Below, in pieces: positions 37,114 to 45,762 of a stretch of 64,000 nt of DNA; within the stretch, counting starts at the first letter, position 1; every line of letters begins with the position of its first letter. The translations under genes and the position numbers were made by a program. The stretch comes from Pseudomonas sp. Irchel s3b2. Its GTDB lineage: Bacteria; Pseudomonadota; Gammaproteobacteria; Pseudomonadales; Pseudomonadaceae. A model generated the notes under the pieces. It was not told the DNA's origin. It saw only the letters and a list, made by a program, of their open reading frames with translations, and searched no databases. The DNA lies in assembly GCF_900187445.1 (NCBI RefSeq), contig NZ_FYEB01000001.1, forward strand, positions 248,001-312,000. The letters run 5' to 3'.

Positions 37114-38520
37114 TCAGACAGCCATTTTCGATTGCCGTACCGGCAACTCGACCCGAAAGGTGCTGCCTACTCCGACTTCGCTACGCACCGAAATATCGCC
37201 TCGATGTTTTTTCACGATGCCATAGGACAGGGACAACCCGAGCCCCGTCCCCTGGCCCACCGGTTTGGTGGTATAGAACGGGTCGAATATTTTCTGCAGG
37301 TTGTCCGGCTCGATGCCTATTCCCGTGTCCGCGACCTCGATCGATACCGTTTCACCTTCAAGCCCGGTGCGCAGCGTGATGATGCCCCGTTCCGGCCCCA
37401 TCGCCTGAGACGCGTTGACGATCAGGTTCATGATCACCTGATTGATTTGCGACGGCAGGCATTCGATATCGGGCAGCTTCTGAAACTCCTTCACCACATC
37501 GGCCTTGTACTTGAGTTCATTGGCGACGATGTTCAGGGTCGACTCGATGCCTTGTTGCAGATTGGTCCACTGCCATTCCTGATTGGAGTCGACGCGGGAG
37601 AAGTCCTTCAGGTCTTTGACGATTTGCCCGACCCGGTTGATCCCGTCCTTGGATTCCTTGATCAGCAGCGGAATGTCCTCGCGCAGAAAATCCAGTTCGA
37701 CCCGTTCACGTAATTGACCGAGTCGTTCGATGACCTCGCTTGAGCTAATGGCGCTTTCCGCCTCCCGATAGGCATCGAGCATGTTCTGCAGTTGCTTGAA
37801 GTAGCCATCGAGAGCGCCGAGGTTGGAGGAAATGAAGCCGATGGGGTTATTGATTTCATGGGCGACGCCGGCCGCCAGTTTCCCCAGCGAGGCGAGTTTT
37901 TCCGACTGCACCAGTTGGCTTTCCAGTTGTTTGCGCTCGTCGATTTCCCGCTGCAATGCTTCGCTGGCCTGTTTGAACTGGGCCGTACGCTGATCCACCA
38001 GATGCTCCAGATGGCTCATCTGAATAGACGCCCGCTCGGTCATTTCCCATTTGGTGAGCAGGGTGTTGGCCATCTGCTGGACTTCAATGTTGTCGAACGG
38101 TTTTTTCAGAATCAGCAGACGGTCGTGGGCGTGCAAACGTTCCAGCAGTTCATCCCAGGAGTAGTCGGAATAGGCGGTACACACCACCACTTGCAGCAGC
38201 GGGTCTTTCTGCCACAGGTGTTCGATAGTCTGCGCACCGTCCCAGCCTTCAGGCATACGCATGTCGACGAAGGCCAACGCGTAGGGACGGCTTTCCTGTA
38301 AGGCCTGGATGAGTTTGCCCAGACCCTCCTGACCGCCATACGCCGAGTCCAGCTCGAACAGCAGGTTGGGGGATTTCATTTCGCTGCCGAACAACGCGGC
38401 CTCCATTTCGTCCAGCTCTGCATGCTGCGCAGATGTTGGGGTGAGGATCTTGCGGAAGTCTTCATGGATGGACGGCGTGTCGTCGATCAGCAGAATGCGT
38501 CGGTTCGAAAGATCGCTCAT
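37114..38520 (-). CDS. Receiver-histidine kinase (soluble hybrid, receiver first)
   Basis: This 468-residue cytosolic protein begins with a receiver (RRILLIDDTPSIHEDF; phosphoacceptor Asp86 in FVDMRMP). The receiver carries a ~40-residue insertion after beta-1, shared with the proteins at 41331-43205 and 43202-45508. A coiled-coil (~165-205) follows, then HisKA with His221 in GVAHEINNP and an HATPase with VIMNLIVNASQAM, DTGIGI and GQGTGLGLSL. It overlaps the membrane kinase upstream by four bases (38517-38520). Being last, it may receive phosphate at its receiver from that kinase and then signal onward. No output gene is obvious nearby. Confidence 0.9.
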   Translation of the reverse strand: MSDLSNRRILLIDDTPSIHEDFRKILTPTSAQHAELDEMEAALFGSEMKSPNLLFELDSAYGGQEGLGKLIQALQESRPYALAFVDMRMPEGWDGAQTIEHLWQKDPLLQVVVCTAYSDYSWDELLERLHAHDRLLILKKPFDNIEVQQMANTLLTKWEMTERASIQMSHLEHLVDQRTAQFKQASEALQREIDERKQLESQLVQSEKLASLGKLAAGVAHEINNPIGFISSNLGALDGYFKQLQNMLDAYREAESAISSSEVIERLGQLRERVELDFLREDIPLLIKESKDGINRVGQIVKDLKDFSRVDSNQEWQWTNLQQGIESTLNIVANELKYKADVVKEFQKLPDIECLPSQINQVIMNLIVNASQAMGPERGIITLRTGLEGETVSIEVADTGIGIEPDNLQKIFDPFYTTKPVGQGTGLGLSLSYGIVKKHRGDISVRSEVGVGSTFRVELPVRQSKMAV

Positions 38521-40328
38521 GCTTCCTCCATGACGGGTTTCAACGGGATCTGCAAAGTGAACAGTGCACCTTTGCCCGGCCCATCACTGTGGGCGGTGAG
38601 ATGGCCGTTCATCTCGATGGCGGCCAGGGCACAGCTGTGCAGGCCGAAGCCATGTCCTTCCTTGCGGGTGGTAAAACCGTGGGCAAAGATCCGCGTCATG
38701 TTCTCCGGCTCGATACCCTCGCCGTCATCCTTGACGCTGATTTGCAGGATCGTGTCCTCGACGACTTTCACCCCAAGGGTCATTTGCCGCGGACGGTTGC
38801 TGAGGTCGGTCATGGCGTATTTGGCGTTGCTGATCAGGTTGATCAGAATCAGTAGCAACCGGTGCTTGTCGCCCATGATTTGCGGTACGTCGCCATACTC
38901 CTTGACCACGGTGACGTGATGCCGGGTCAGCGCGCCCGCATTCATCCGCAGGGCGTCTTCCAGCAGCTCGCTGATGTGCAGCGGTTCCATCAGACTGTTG
39001 GCACCCGCGTAGGACTGCTGTGTGGCGACGATATCCTTGATGTGGTCGACGCTTTTGCTCAGCTGCGCGAGTTCGTCGGCCATGCCTTGTTGTTCAAGGG
39101 CAATGGCCTCCACCAGTTGGTTCAGATAACCGGGCAGCAGTTTTCCCTTCTCGTCCTGGGTCAGGAAGGCCCCCAGGTCGTCTTGATGCGCGTTGATCAG
39201 TTGCATCGCCTTGCCCAACCCCTGGGCCTTGCTGCCACGTAGCTTGCGGGTGACCAGGTCGGTCGAGATGTTCACACTGTTGAGCACGTTGCCGACGTTG
39301 TGCAGCACGTTGGTGGCGATTTCTGCCATGCCGGCCTGGCGCGCGGTATCAAGCAGTTCGCTCTGGGTAGCCTTGAGTTCACGGGTGCGCTCTTCGACCC
39401 GTTGTTCGAGGACGTCGTTGGCGGTTTGCAGTTCCTTGTTGACCCGTTTGGTCTCCGCGAAGCTGCGCATCAGGCGGATCGCCAGATACACCAGTACCAT
39501 CACCAGCAGCGTCGAAAATACCAGCATGTAGAAGTGGTAGCGTCGGTTGGCTGCGTCGGTTTGCTGCTGATCCTTGTTCAGCAGACTGGTGATGTCGTCC
39601 AGGCGTGCGGCTACAGGAACGGCTTCGATGTTCTCCAGCAGCCGGTTGACCACAGGTTGTTCGCGCAGGATCAGCGCGATGTGATTGCTCAACACATCGA
39701 TCGGGCTGTGAAACTGCTCCGGTAACCGCTCCTTGTTCACCCCCAGTTTGTTCAGCCCGACCAGGATGTCGGCTGCTTTGTCGTCGGAGGCGACCTGGGC
39801 GAACTCCAGGCTACTGAGCAGCAAGTCGTAGGTGTCGGTGGCAATGTTCTGTAGTTGCAGTTTGTCTTCGTCGAGCAATTGGGCAAGCGGTTCCTGGATG
39901 TCGTCTTCGGCGGTGGGCAAAAACGCTAGTGAATTGCGCAGCACGGCATTGTGGGATTTGAACTGCTCCACCAGCCGGGTCTTTTCCTGAATGGCGGCTC
40001 GGTAGGCCTCATGACTGGCACGCCAGATGGGCGAATCGTTGCGGCCGTGTTCGGACGCCATGCTCTCGAACCGCTCCCACAGGTGTGTCATCTCGCTCAG
40101 CGGCGCTACCAGCGGATCGTAGTTGTTACTGATGGCAATCCTGGCTTTGAGAATTTCGGTTTCCCATTGCGCGTTGAACTGTTTCATCCGGCCAATCAGG
40201 TCCCGGGACTCGGCGTATGTCGCGGTCTGGTCGGAACTTGATTTGAGGTACAGAAACAACAATGTCGAGGCCAGCACCAGGGCCACGCCACCGAGTAATG
40301 CCAGGTTGCGACGGTGGTACGTTTTCAT
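38517..40328 (-). CDS. Membrane sensor histidine kinase with DAHL-type periplasmic sensor
   Basis: A 603-residue kinase. Two spans (~8-28 and ~265-290) bracket a helical periplasmic domain (~30-265) resembling the DAHL sensor type. A coiled-coil leads to an atypical phosphoacceptor segment, TNVLHNVGNVLNSV with His343, and an HATPase with LILINLISNAKYAM, DDGEGIEPEN and GHGFGLHS. The ATG at 40328 overlaps the stop of the di-heme peroxidase gene (40325), which suggests the peroxidase or its redox state is part of the signal. That link is inference from coupling alone. Confidence 0.88.
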   Translation of the reverse strand: MKTYHRRNLALLGGVALVLASTLLFLYLKSSSDQTATYAESRDLIGRMKQFNAQWETEILKARIAISNNYDPLVAPLSEMTHLWERFESMASEHGRNDSPIWRASHEAYRAAIQEKTRLVEQFKSHNAVLRNSLAFLPTAEDDIQEPLAQLLDEDKLQLQNIATDTYDLLLSSLEFAQVASDDKAADILVGLNKLGVNKERLPEQFHSPIDVLSNHIALILREQPVVNRLLENIEAVPVAARLDDITSLLNKDQQQTDAANRRYHFYMLVFSTLLVMVLVYLAIRLMRSFAETKRVNKELQTANDVLEQRVEERTRELKATQSELLDTARQAGMAEIATNVLHNVGNVLNSVNISTDLVTRKLRGSKAQGLGKAMQLINAHQDDLGAFLTQDEKGKLLPGYLNQLVEAIALEQQGMADELAQLSKSVDHIKDIVATQQSYAGANSLMEPLHISELLEDALRMNAGALTRHHVTVVKEYGDVPQIMGDKHRLLLILINLISNAKYAMTDLSNRPRQMTLGVKVVEDTILQISVKDDGEGIEPENMTRIFAHGFTTRKEGHGFGLHSCALAAIEMNGHLTAHSDGPGKGALFTLQIPLKPVMEEA

Positions 40329-41284
40329 AACGATTTGCCTCCCCACTCACCGGTCAGGGTTTTGAGGAATTTGATGATCAATGCCTTGTCCTTGTCAGAG
40401 GGCTTGCGACCGAGCTGAAACTTGAACATCACGTCCACTGCTTCTTCGAGGGTTTTGGCGGAGCCGTCGTGGAAGTACGGTGCGGTAACGGCGACGTTGC
40501 GCAGGCTCGGGACCTTGAATACGTTGCGATCCTCTTCAGCCTTGGTCACCAGATAGCGGCCCAGATCGGCTTCGGTAGGATTGCCCCGGACCTGGAAGTA
40601 ATCGCCCATGACGCCGAACTTCTGGAACATGTTGCCGCCGATGTTCACCCCTTGATGACAGGCGATGCAGCCGTAGTCCTTGAAGCGTTGATAGCCGTAT
40701 TTCTCCTCGATCGTCAGAATCTCTGTATTACCCAGCAGGTATTGATCGAAACGTGAATTGGCGCTGATCAGCGTGCGCTCATAGGTGGCCAGGGCTTTTT
40801 GCACATTGTTCATGGTCACGCCGTCCGGGTAGGCCTGGGTGAAAGCGCTTTTGTAAGCTGGGTCGGCGGTCAGGATCTGAACGACATGCTCCCAATGACT
40901 GCCCATTTCGCTGGGGCTTTGCACCACTTCGTGGGCTTGCGTTTCCAGGGTGTCGGCGCGGCCGTTCCAGAATTGCCGGAAGTTCAGACTTGCGTTGAAC
41001 ACGCTCGGGGTGTTGATCGTCAATGGCGCGCCGTTGAAGCCGATGGAAAACGCCAGGGCGTCGGCTCCCCCGCTTTCCAGACGATGGCAACTGGCGCAGG
41101 ACAGGCTGTTGTTGACCGACAGGCGTGGCTCGTTGAACAACCGGCGACCGAGTTCGACTTGCAAGGGATTCTGCTGGGGCACTGCGGGCAAGGGTTTGAG
41201 CGGTTCGTCCAGCGGTTCGCCGCTGGCTATCAGGCAACATCCGAGTAGAGGCGCGAAAAACAGGTAGTAGAAGGGGCTCGACAT
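40325..41284 (-). CDS. Di-heme cytochrome c peroxidase / MauG family protein
   Basis: A 319-residue exported protein. The N-terminal hydrophobic segment (YYLFFAPLLGCCLIASG) directs it to the periplasm, possibly as a lipoprotein. Two heme c sites are visible: Cys63-Ala-Ser-Cys66-His67 and Cys206-Ile-Ala-Cys209-His210. Family segments GRRLFNEPRLS, FWNGRADTLE and APYFHDGSAKTLEEAV match cytochrome c peroxidases. Such enzymes reduce hydrogen peroxide or oxidise protein residues. It sits between signalling genes, with 46 bases to the upstream gene and a four-base overlap with the kinase downstream. Confidence 0.9.
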   Translation of the reverse strand: MSSPFYYLFFAPLLGCCLIASGEPLDEPLKPLPAVPQQNPLQVELGRRLFNEPRLSVNNSLSCASCHRLESGGADALAFSIGFNGAPLTINTPSVFNASLNFRQFWNGRADTLETQAHEVVQSPSEMGSHWEHVVQILTADPAYKSAFTQAYPDGVTMNNVQKALATYERTLISANSRFDQYLLGNTEILTIEEKYGYQRFKDYGCIACHQGVNIGGNMFQKFGVMGDYFQVRGNPTEADLGRYLVTKAEEDRNVFKVPSLRNVAVTAPYFHDGSAKTLEEAVDVMFKFQLGRKPSDKDKALIIKFLKTLTGEWGGKSL

Positions 41285-41330
41285 CTTATGATTCCTTGGC
41301 GCAGGGGGCCTGAGTGTCGTTGCACATCGT

Positions 41331-43205
41331 TCATGGGGCGGCGGATGGAGCGGGTGGCATGGATGTCAGGTATTGCACGAAGGCGTCCGGCTCCACGGCT
41401 TTGCTGAAGTAGTAACCCTGGCCTTCCTCGCACTGGAGGGCCTTGAGAAAGTTCAGTTGTTCGAGGGTTTCCACCCCTTCGGCAATGACGGTCAGTTTGA
41501 GGCTCTTGCCCAGGCTGATGATGGCGCTGACCAGCGCCGCATCGTTGCTGTCCTGGCTCAGTCCACGAATGAATGACTGGTCGATTTTCAGCACATCGAT
41601 GGGAAACCGTTGCAGGTAACTCAGGCTGGAATAACCGGTGCCGAAGTCATCGATAGCCAGCCGTACGCCCAATGCCTTGAGCCGACTCAGCGCGACCATC
41701 GTCGCATCGATGTTCTGCATCAATACGCCTTCGGTGATTTCCAGTTCCAGCAAGGCGGGCTCCATACCGGTTTGCTTGAGTATCTGTTCGATACCCTCGA
41801 CAAAATCCCGCTGGCGAAAATCGATGGCCGACACGTTTACCGACATGCAGAGCTTCGGCAGGCCTTTCGCCTGCCAGGCGCGGGCTTGTCGGCAGGCCTG
41901 GGTCAGCACCCATTTGCTCAACGGTACGATCAAGCCGCTGTCTTCGGCTACACCGATGAAATCTGTCGGGTAAATCCAGCCTTGCCCCGGCTTTTGCCAG
42001 CGGATCAATGCCTCGGCGCCGACCACCTTGCCGCTGCACAGGTCGAGTTTGGGCTGGTAGTGCAGGACAAATTCGTTGCGTTCCAGCGCCAGGCGAATAC
42101 CCGACTCGATACTCTGCTGTTCGCGGGCGCGCTGGTTCATTTCATCGATGAAAAAGCTGAAATCGTTCGGACCGCTTTCCTTGACATTGCGCATGGCGGT
42201 TTCGGCTTTCTTGATCAGCGCAATGGCATCGAAACCGTCCTCGGGATAGATGCTGATACCCAGGCTGGCCGTCACGCTCAGGTCGTGGCCGGCGATGTGT
42301 TGAGGTGCGCGTATGGCGTTCAAGAGCTTTTCGGCGATGCCCTTGGTCTGTTGGGGGTGATGGATGTCAGCCAGGATCACCACAAACTCATCGGAGCCGT
42401 AGCGAAACACCGAGTCGGACGCGCGCACGCAGGCCACCAGGTTTTGCCCGACACGTTTGAGCATCTCGTCACCGGTCGGGTGGCCCAGGGCATTGTTGAT
42501 GCGCTTGAAGCGATCGAGCCCCAGAAACATCACGGCCAGTTGTTTGTCATGGCGTCTGGACAGCGCCAGTGACTGGTTCAGCCGGTCGCCCAACAAGGTG
42601 CTGTTGGGCAATTCGGTCAATACGTCGTATTGCAGCAAGTGCGATACCTTGAGCAGCTCATGGACCCGGGCCTCGATGGTTTGCTCCAGGGTCAGCACTT
42701 TCATGGCCGCGTCCTGCGCCATCTGCCACTTCCAGGTCAGGGCGCTGGCCATCTGACGGATTTCCAGGCTGTCGAAGGGTTTTTTCAGCACCAGTAACTG
42801 ATCGCCGAACTCCAGCCGTTCGGCCATGGCTTCCCAGGTGTAATCGGAGAAGGCCGTGCACAGTGCGATTTGCAGGTGAGGATCAGCCTTCCAGAGCTGT
42901 TCGATGGTTTCCAGACCGTCCCAGCCTGGGGGCATGCGCATGTCGGTGAACGCCATGGCGTAAGGTCGACCTTGTGCCTGGGCACGCTTGACCAGTTCGA
43001 GCGCTTCCTCGCCCTGGTAGGCGGAGTCGAGCTGGAATATCAGCCGAGTAGACTGCTGGCTGCCGAACAGCGCTGCTTCAGTGCCGGCGATGGTGTGTTC
43101 GTCGTCGGTATCCGGGCCGAGAATCTTGCGAAAGTCCTGATGGATCGAAGGCGTGTCGTCGATGATCAGAATGCGCCGGTTAGCCTGGGCGAACGAAGTT
43201 TTCAT
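41331..43205 (-). CDS. Receiver-GGDEF-EAL protein, probable c-di-GMP phosphodiesterase
   Basis: A 624-residue cytosolic protein. The N-terminal receiver (RRILIIDDTPSIHQDF; FTDMRMPPGWDG) has the same insertion as its neighbours. The GGDEF domain is degenerate, with Gly270-Ser-Asp-Glu-Phe274 in place of GGDEF. The EAL domain looks intact: Glu398-Ala-Leu400, SVNVSAIDF, LEITEG, IDDFGTGYSS, LKIDQSF and IAEGVET. The likely output is c-di-GMP hydrolysis controlled by phosphorylation of the receiver. Its ATG overlaps the stop of the upstream gene by four bases (43202-43205). Confidence 0.9.
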   Translation of the reverse strand: MKTSFAQANRRILIIDDTPSIHQDFRKILGPDTDDEHTIAGTEAALFGSQQSTRLIFQLDSAYQGEEALELVKRAQAQGRPYAMAFTDMRMPPGWDGLETIEQLWKADPHLQIALCTAFSDYTWEAMAERLEFGDQLLVLKKPFDSLEIRQMASALTWKWQMAQDAAMKVLTLEQTIEARVHELLKVSHLLQYDVLTELPNSTLLGDRLNQSLALSRRHDKQLAVMFLGLDRFKRINNALGHPTGDEMLKRVGQNLVACVRASDSVFRYGSDEFVVILADIHHPQQTKGIAEKLLNAIRAPQHIAGHDLSVTASLGISIYPEDGFDAIALIKKAETAMRNVKESGPNDFSFFIDEMNQRAREQQSIESGIRLALERNEFVLHYQPKLDLCSGKVVGAEALIRWQKPGQGWIYPTDFIGVAEDSGLIVPLSKWVLTQACRQARAWQAKGLPKLCMSVNVSAIDFRQRDFVEGIEQILKQTGMEPALLELEITEGVLMQNIDATMVALSRLKALGVRLAIDDFGTGYSSLSYLQRFPIDVLKIDQSFIRGLSQDSNDAALVSAIISLGKSLKLTVIAEGVETLEQLNFLKALQCEEGQGYYFSKAVEPDAFVQYLTSMPPAPSAAP

Positions 43206-45508
43206 TCCTTGTCCTCCGTGGCACGCCGCGGGTCGTCGGGCATCGCTCCGGTTCCGTGGTTGGCATGTACGATGCTCCCGGCCTTCAGTAACTCGGCGGC
43301 CTGTTGGCTGCTGACCGCTTGGCTGAAGTAGTGACCCTGGGCGTTCATCGGTGAGCCTGTGGCCATCAGCGAACTGCGTTGCTCCTGGGTTTCGACGCCC
43401 TCGGCGATAATGCCGATCCCTACTTCGCGGGCGAAGTTGATGATGGCCCGCAAGGTGGTTGCACTGGCCGGGTCGCGGGCGGCCGTATCGATGAAGGTCT
43501 GGGCGAGTTTCAGGTGATTGACCTGGTAAGTCTTGAGGTAATCGAACGAGGAATATTCGGTGCCGAAGTCGTCGATGGCGATCTTCACCCCCAATTCATG
43601 CAGGCGCGGCAGGATGTCGTTGTGCGTCCACTTGGTCTGGGCCAGGGTCGCTTCGGTGACGTCGAAACGCAGGTCCCACGGGCACAGTTCCCAGCGGGCG
43701 GTGGTGCGCAACACGTCATAGATCAGCTCGGGACCACTCTTGAGTTGGGCCAGGGACAATTTTATCGCCACCACCGGCGGCGCCATGCCTTCATCTCGCC
43801 ACTGGCGCATTTGCCGACAGGCGCGCTCCAGCACCCAGTGACCGAGGGCGATAATGATGCCGGTTTTTTCCGCCGCGGGCAGAAAGGCCGGGGCTTCCAG
43901 CAAACCGCGCTGGGGGTGGTTCCAGCTGACCTGTGCTTCCATGCCGAGGATCTTGCCAGTGTTCAGGTCCACTTCCGGCCAGTAACGCAGTTCGAGTTCG
44001 TCGTGCTCGATGGCCTTTTTCAGATCGCTGGCGATGGTCATGCGCTCGACCACTTCCTGATTGATTTCCTCGGAATGGAAGTGGTACTGGTTGCGGCCCT
44101 TTTCCTTGGAGCGATACAGCGCCATGTCGGCCTGGGTCAACAGGCTATCGGCGCTGAGGCTGACCGGAAGGTAGCTGCTGATGCCGATGCTGACCGAGAC
44201 CCGCACATCATTGCCGGCCAGGGAGTAGGGCAGCACCAGTGCATCGCGGACCTTGGCGGCCAGGGCCGCTGATTGGGTCGGATCGCCGACGTCCAGTTGC
44301 AATATCGCGAACTCGTCGCCACCCAGGCGGGCAACCACGTCATTTTCGCGCACGCAGGTTTTGATGCGTCGAGCGACCTCCTGCAACAGCAGGTCGCCCA
44401 CCGGGTGGCCCAGGGTGTCGTTGATGCGTTTGAAGTGATCAAGGTCCAGGTAAAACATGGCGAACGGGGTAGCTCCGCGCCGGGCGGCTGCAAATGCCTG
44501 GTGCAGCCGCTCGATCAGCGTCGCGCGGTTGGCCAGCCCTGTCAGCCCGTCGGTGCGGGCCAGCAGGGCGATTTTTTCCTCGGCCAGTTTGCGTTCGGTG
44601 ATGTCGATGATGATGCCTTCGACTTCCAGCAAGCGGCCTTCATCGTCGCGCACCGGGATGTAGCGGTTTTCGACCCAGCGCCAGTCACCGTCGCCGGTGC
44701 GCATCCGGAATTCGATGGAAGCACCTGCCGCATGGCGGTCCAGCACTCGGGCCATGGCGGTGTCGACTTTCGATTGATCGTCGGGATGGATCAGCTCCTG
44801 CGCCCAGTTGGACGAAGCCACCAGGGCCGCCGCGACATGGCCGTATTTGGTGATGTTGTGGGAGATGTACATCAACGGAAACGACGGTTCGCCCCGCAGC
44901 CGATACAGAATGGTCGGGCTGTTCTGCACGATGATGTTGGCGTCGGACAGCTCCCGGGTGCGCTCTTCGACCGCGTGCTCCAGCAGCGACATCTTCAGCG
45001 CCGCGTCTTCGGTCATTTGCCACTTCGCGGTCAACGCGCTGGCCATCTGGCGGATCTCGATGGCATCGAAGGGCTTTTTCAGGATAAGCAGGCGATCGCC
45101 AAGCTCCAGACGCTCGGCGATGTCTTCCCAGGAGTAGTCGGAATACGCGGTGCAGAGCGCCACTTGCAGCTTGGGATCGACTTGCCACAAGCGTTCGATG
45201 GTTTCCAGACCGTCCCAGCCCGGCGGCATGCGCATGTCGATGAAGGCCATCGCGTAGGGCGAGTCATTCGCCAGCGCGGTCTCGACCTTGTCCAGTGCTT
45301 CGCGGCCCTGAAACGCCGAATCGATGACGAAACTTTGCACCGCTACCGATGCCGGGGTACCGAACAGGGCGTTTTCGGCGCTGATCAGGCTGTCGTCTTC
45401 GATCGATGGCGGGCTGAGAATCTTGGCGAAATCCGCATGGATCGATGCGGTGTCATCGACGATGAGAATCCGACGATTAATGCGCGCAAGCAGCGTATTC
45501 ACTGACAT
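43202..45508 (-). CDS. Receiver-PAS-GGDEF-EAL protein, probable diguanylate cyclase
   Basis: A 768-residue cytosolic protein. A receiver of the local type (RRILIVDDTASIHADF) is followed by a PAS domain with PAC (WRWVENRYIPVRDDEG). The GGDEF domain is intact (Gly396-Gly-Asp-Glu-Phe400). The C-terminal EAL domain is decayed: Glu524-Ala-Gln526, KLSLAQL for NLS, DVTEA for ExTE, DDFGTEYSS, and KLAQTF lacking the KxD aspartate. It should make rather than break c-di-GMP. I chose the ATG at 45508; a reading from 45613 adds 35 unlike residues. It is the first gene of the five-gene run. Confidence 0.9.
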   Translation of the reverse strand: MSVNTLLARINRRILIVDDTASIHADFAKILSPPSIEDDSLISAENALFGTPASVAVQSFVIDSAFQGREALDKVETALANDSPYAMAFIDMRMPPGWDGLETIERLWQVDPKLQVALCTAYSDYSWEDIAERLELGDRLLILKKPFDAIEIRQMASALTAKWQMTEDAALKMSLLEHAVEERTRELSDANIIVQNSPTILYRLRGEPSFPLMYISHNITKYGHVAAALVASSNWAQELIHPDDQSKVDTAMARVLDRHAAGASIEFRMRTGDGDWRWVENRYIPVRDDEGRLLEVEGIIIDITERKLAEEKIALLARTDGLTGLANRATLIERLHQAFAAARRGATPFAMFYLDLDHFKRINDTLGHPVGDLLLQEVARRIKTCVRENDVVARLGGDEFAILQLDVGDPTQSAALAAKVRDALVLPYSLAGNDVRVSVSIGISSYLPVSLSADSLLTQADMALYRSKEKGRNQYHFHSEEINQEVVERMTIASDLKKAIEHDELELRYWPEVDLNTGKILGMEAQVSWNHPQRGLLEAPAFLPAAEKTGIIIALGHWVLERACRQMRQWRDEGMAPPVVAIKLSLAQLKSGPELIYDVLRTTARWELCPWDLRFDVTEATLAQTKWTHNDILPRLHELGVKIAIDDFGTEYSSFDYLKTYQVNHLKLAQTFIDTAARDPASATTLRAIINFAREVGIGIIAEGVETQEQRSSLMATGSPMNAQGHYFSQAVSSQQAAELLKAGSIVHANHGTGAMPDDPRRATEDKE

Positions 45509-45762
45509 GCGCCTGTACCGACAGCAGGTTGGTGCAATGAGCTCATAGAGGGTATCCCTTCCCTGATCGCTGGATGGAGCGAGAATCGTTCTGGATCCGA
45601 GTGATCTGAGCATAGTCGCCCAGCCAGCACTTCGCCCGATTGACTGAAACGAATCATTACCGGGGGCGGGCTGAAAATCATCTAGCCTGTAGGTCAGGCT
45701 CGGGAACGCCAGGACGTTCGCCCCGCGCGCTACAAAGACACACGTTCTCTTGAGGTAATGCC

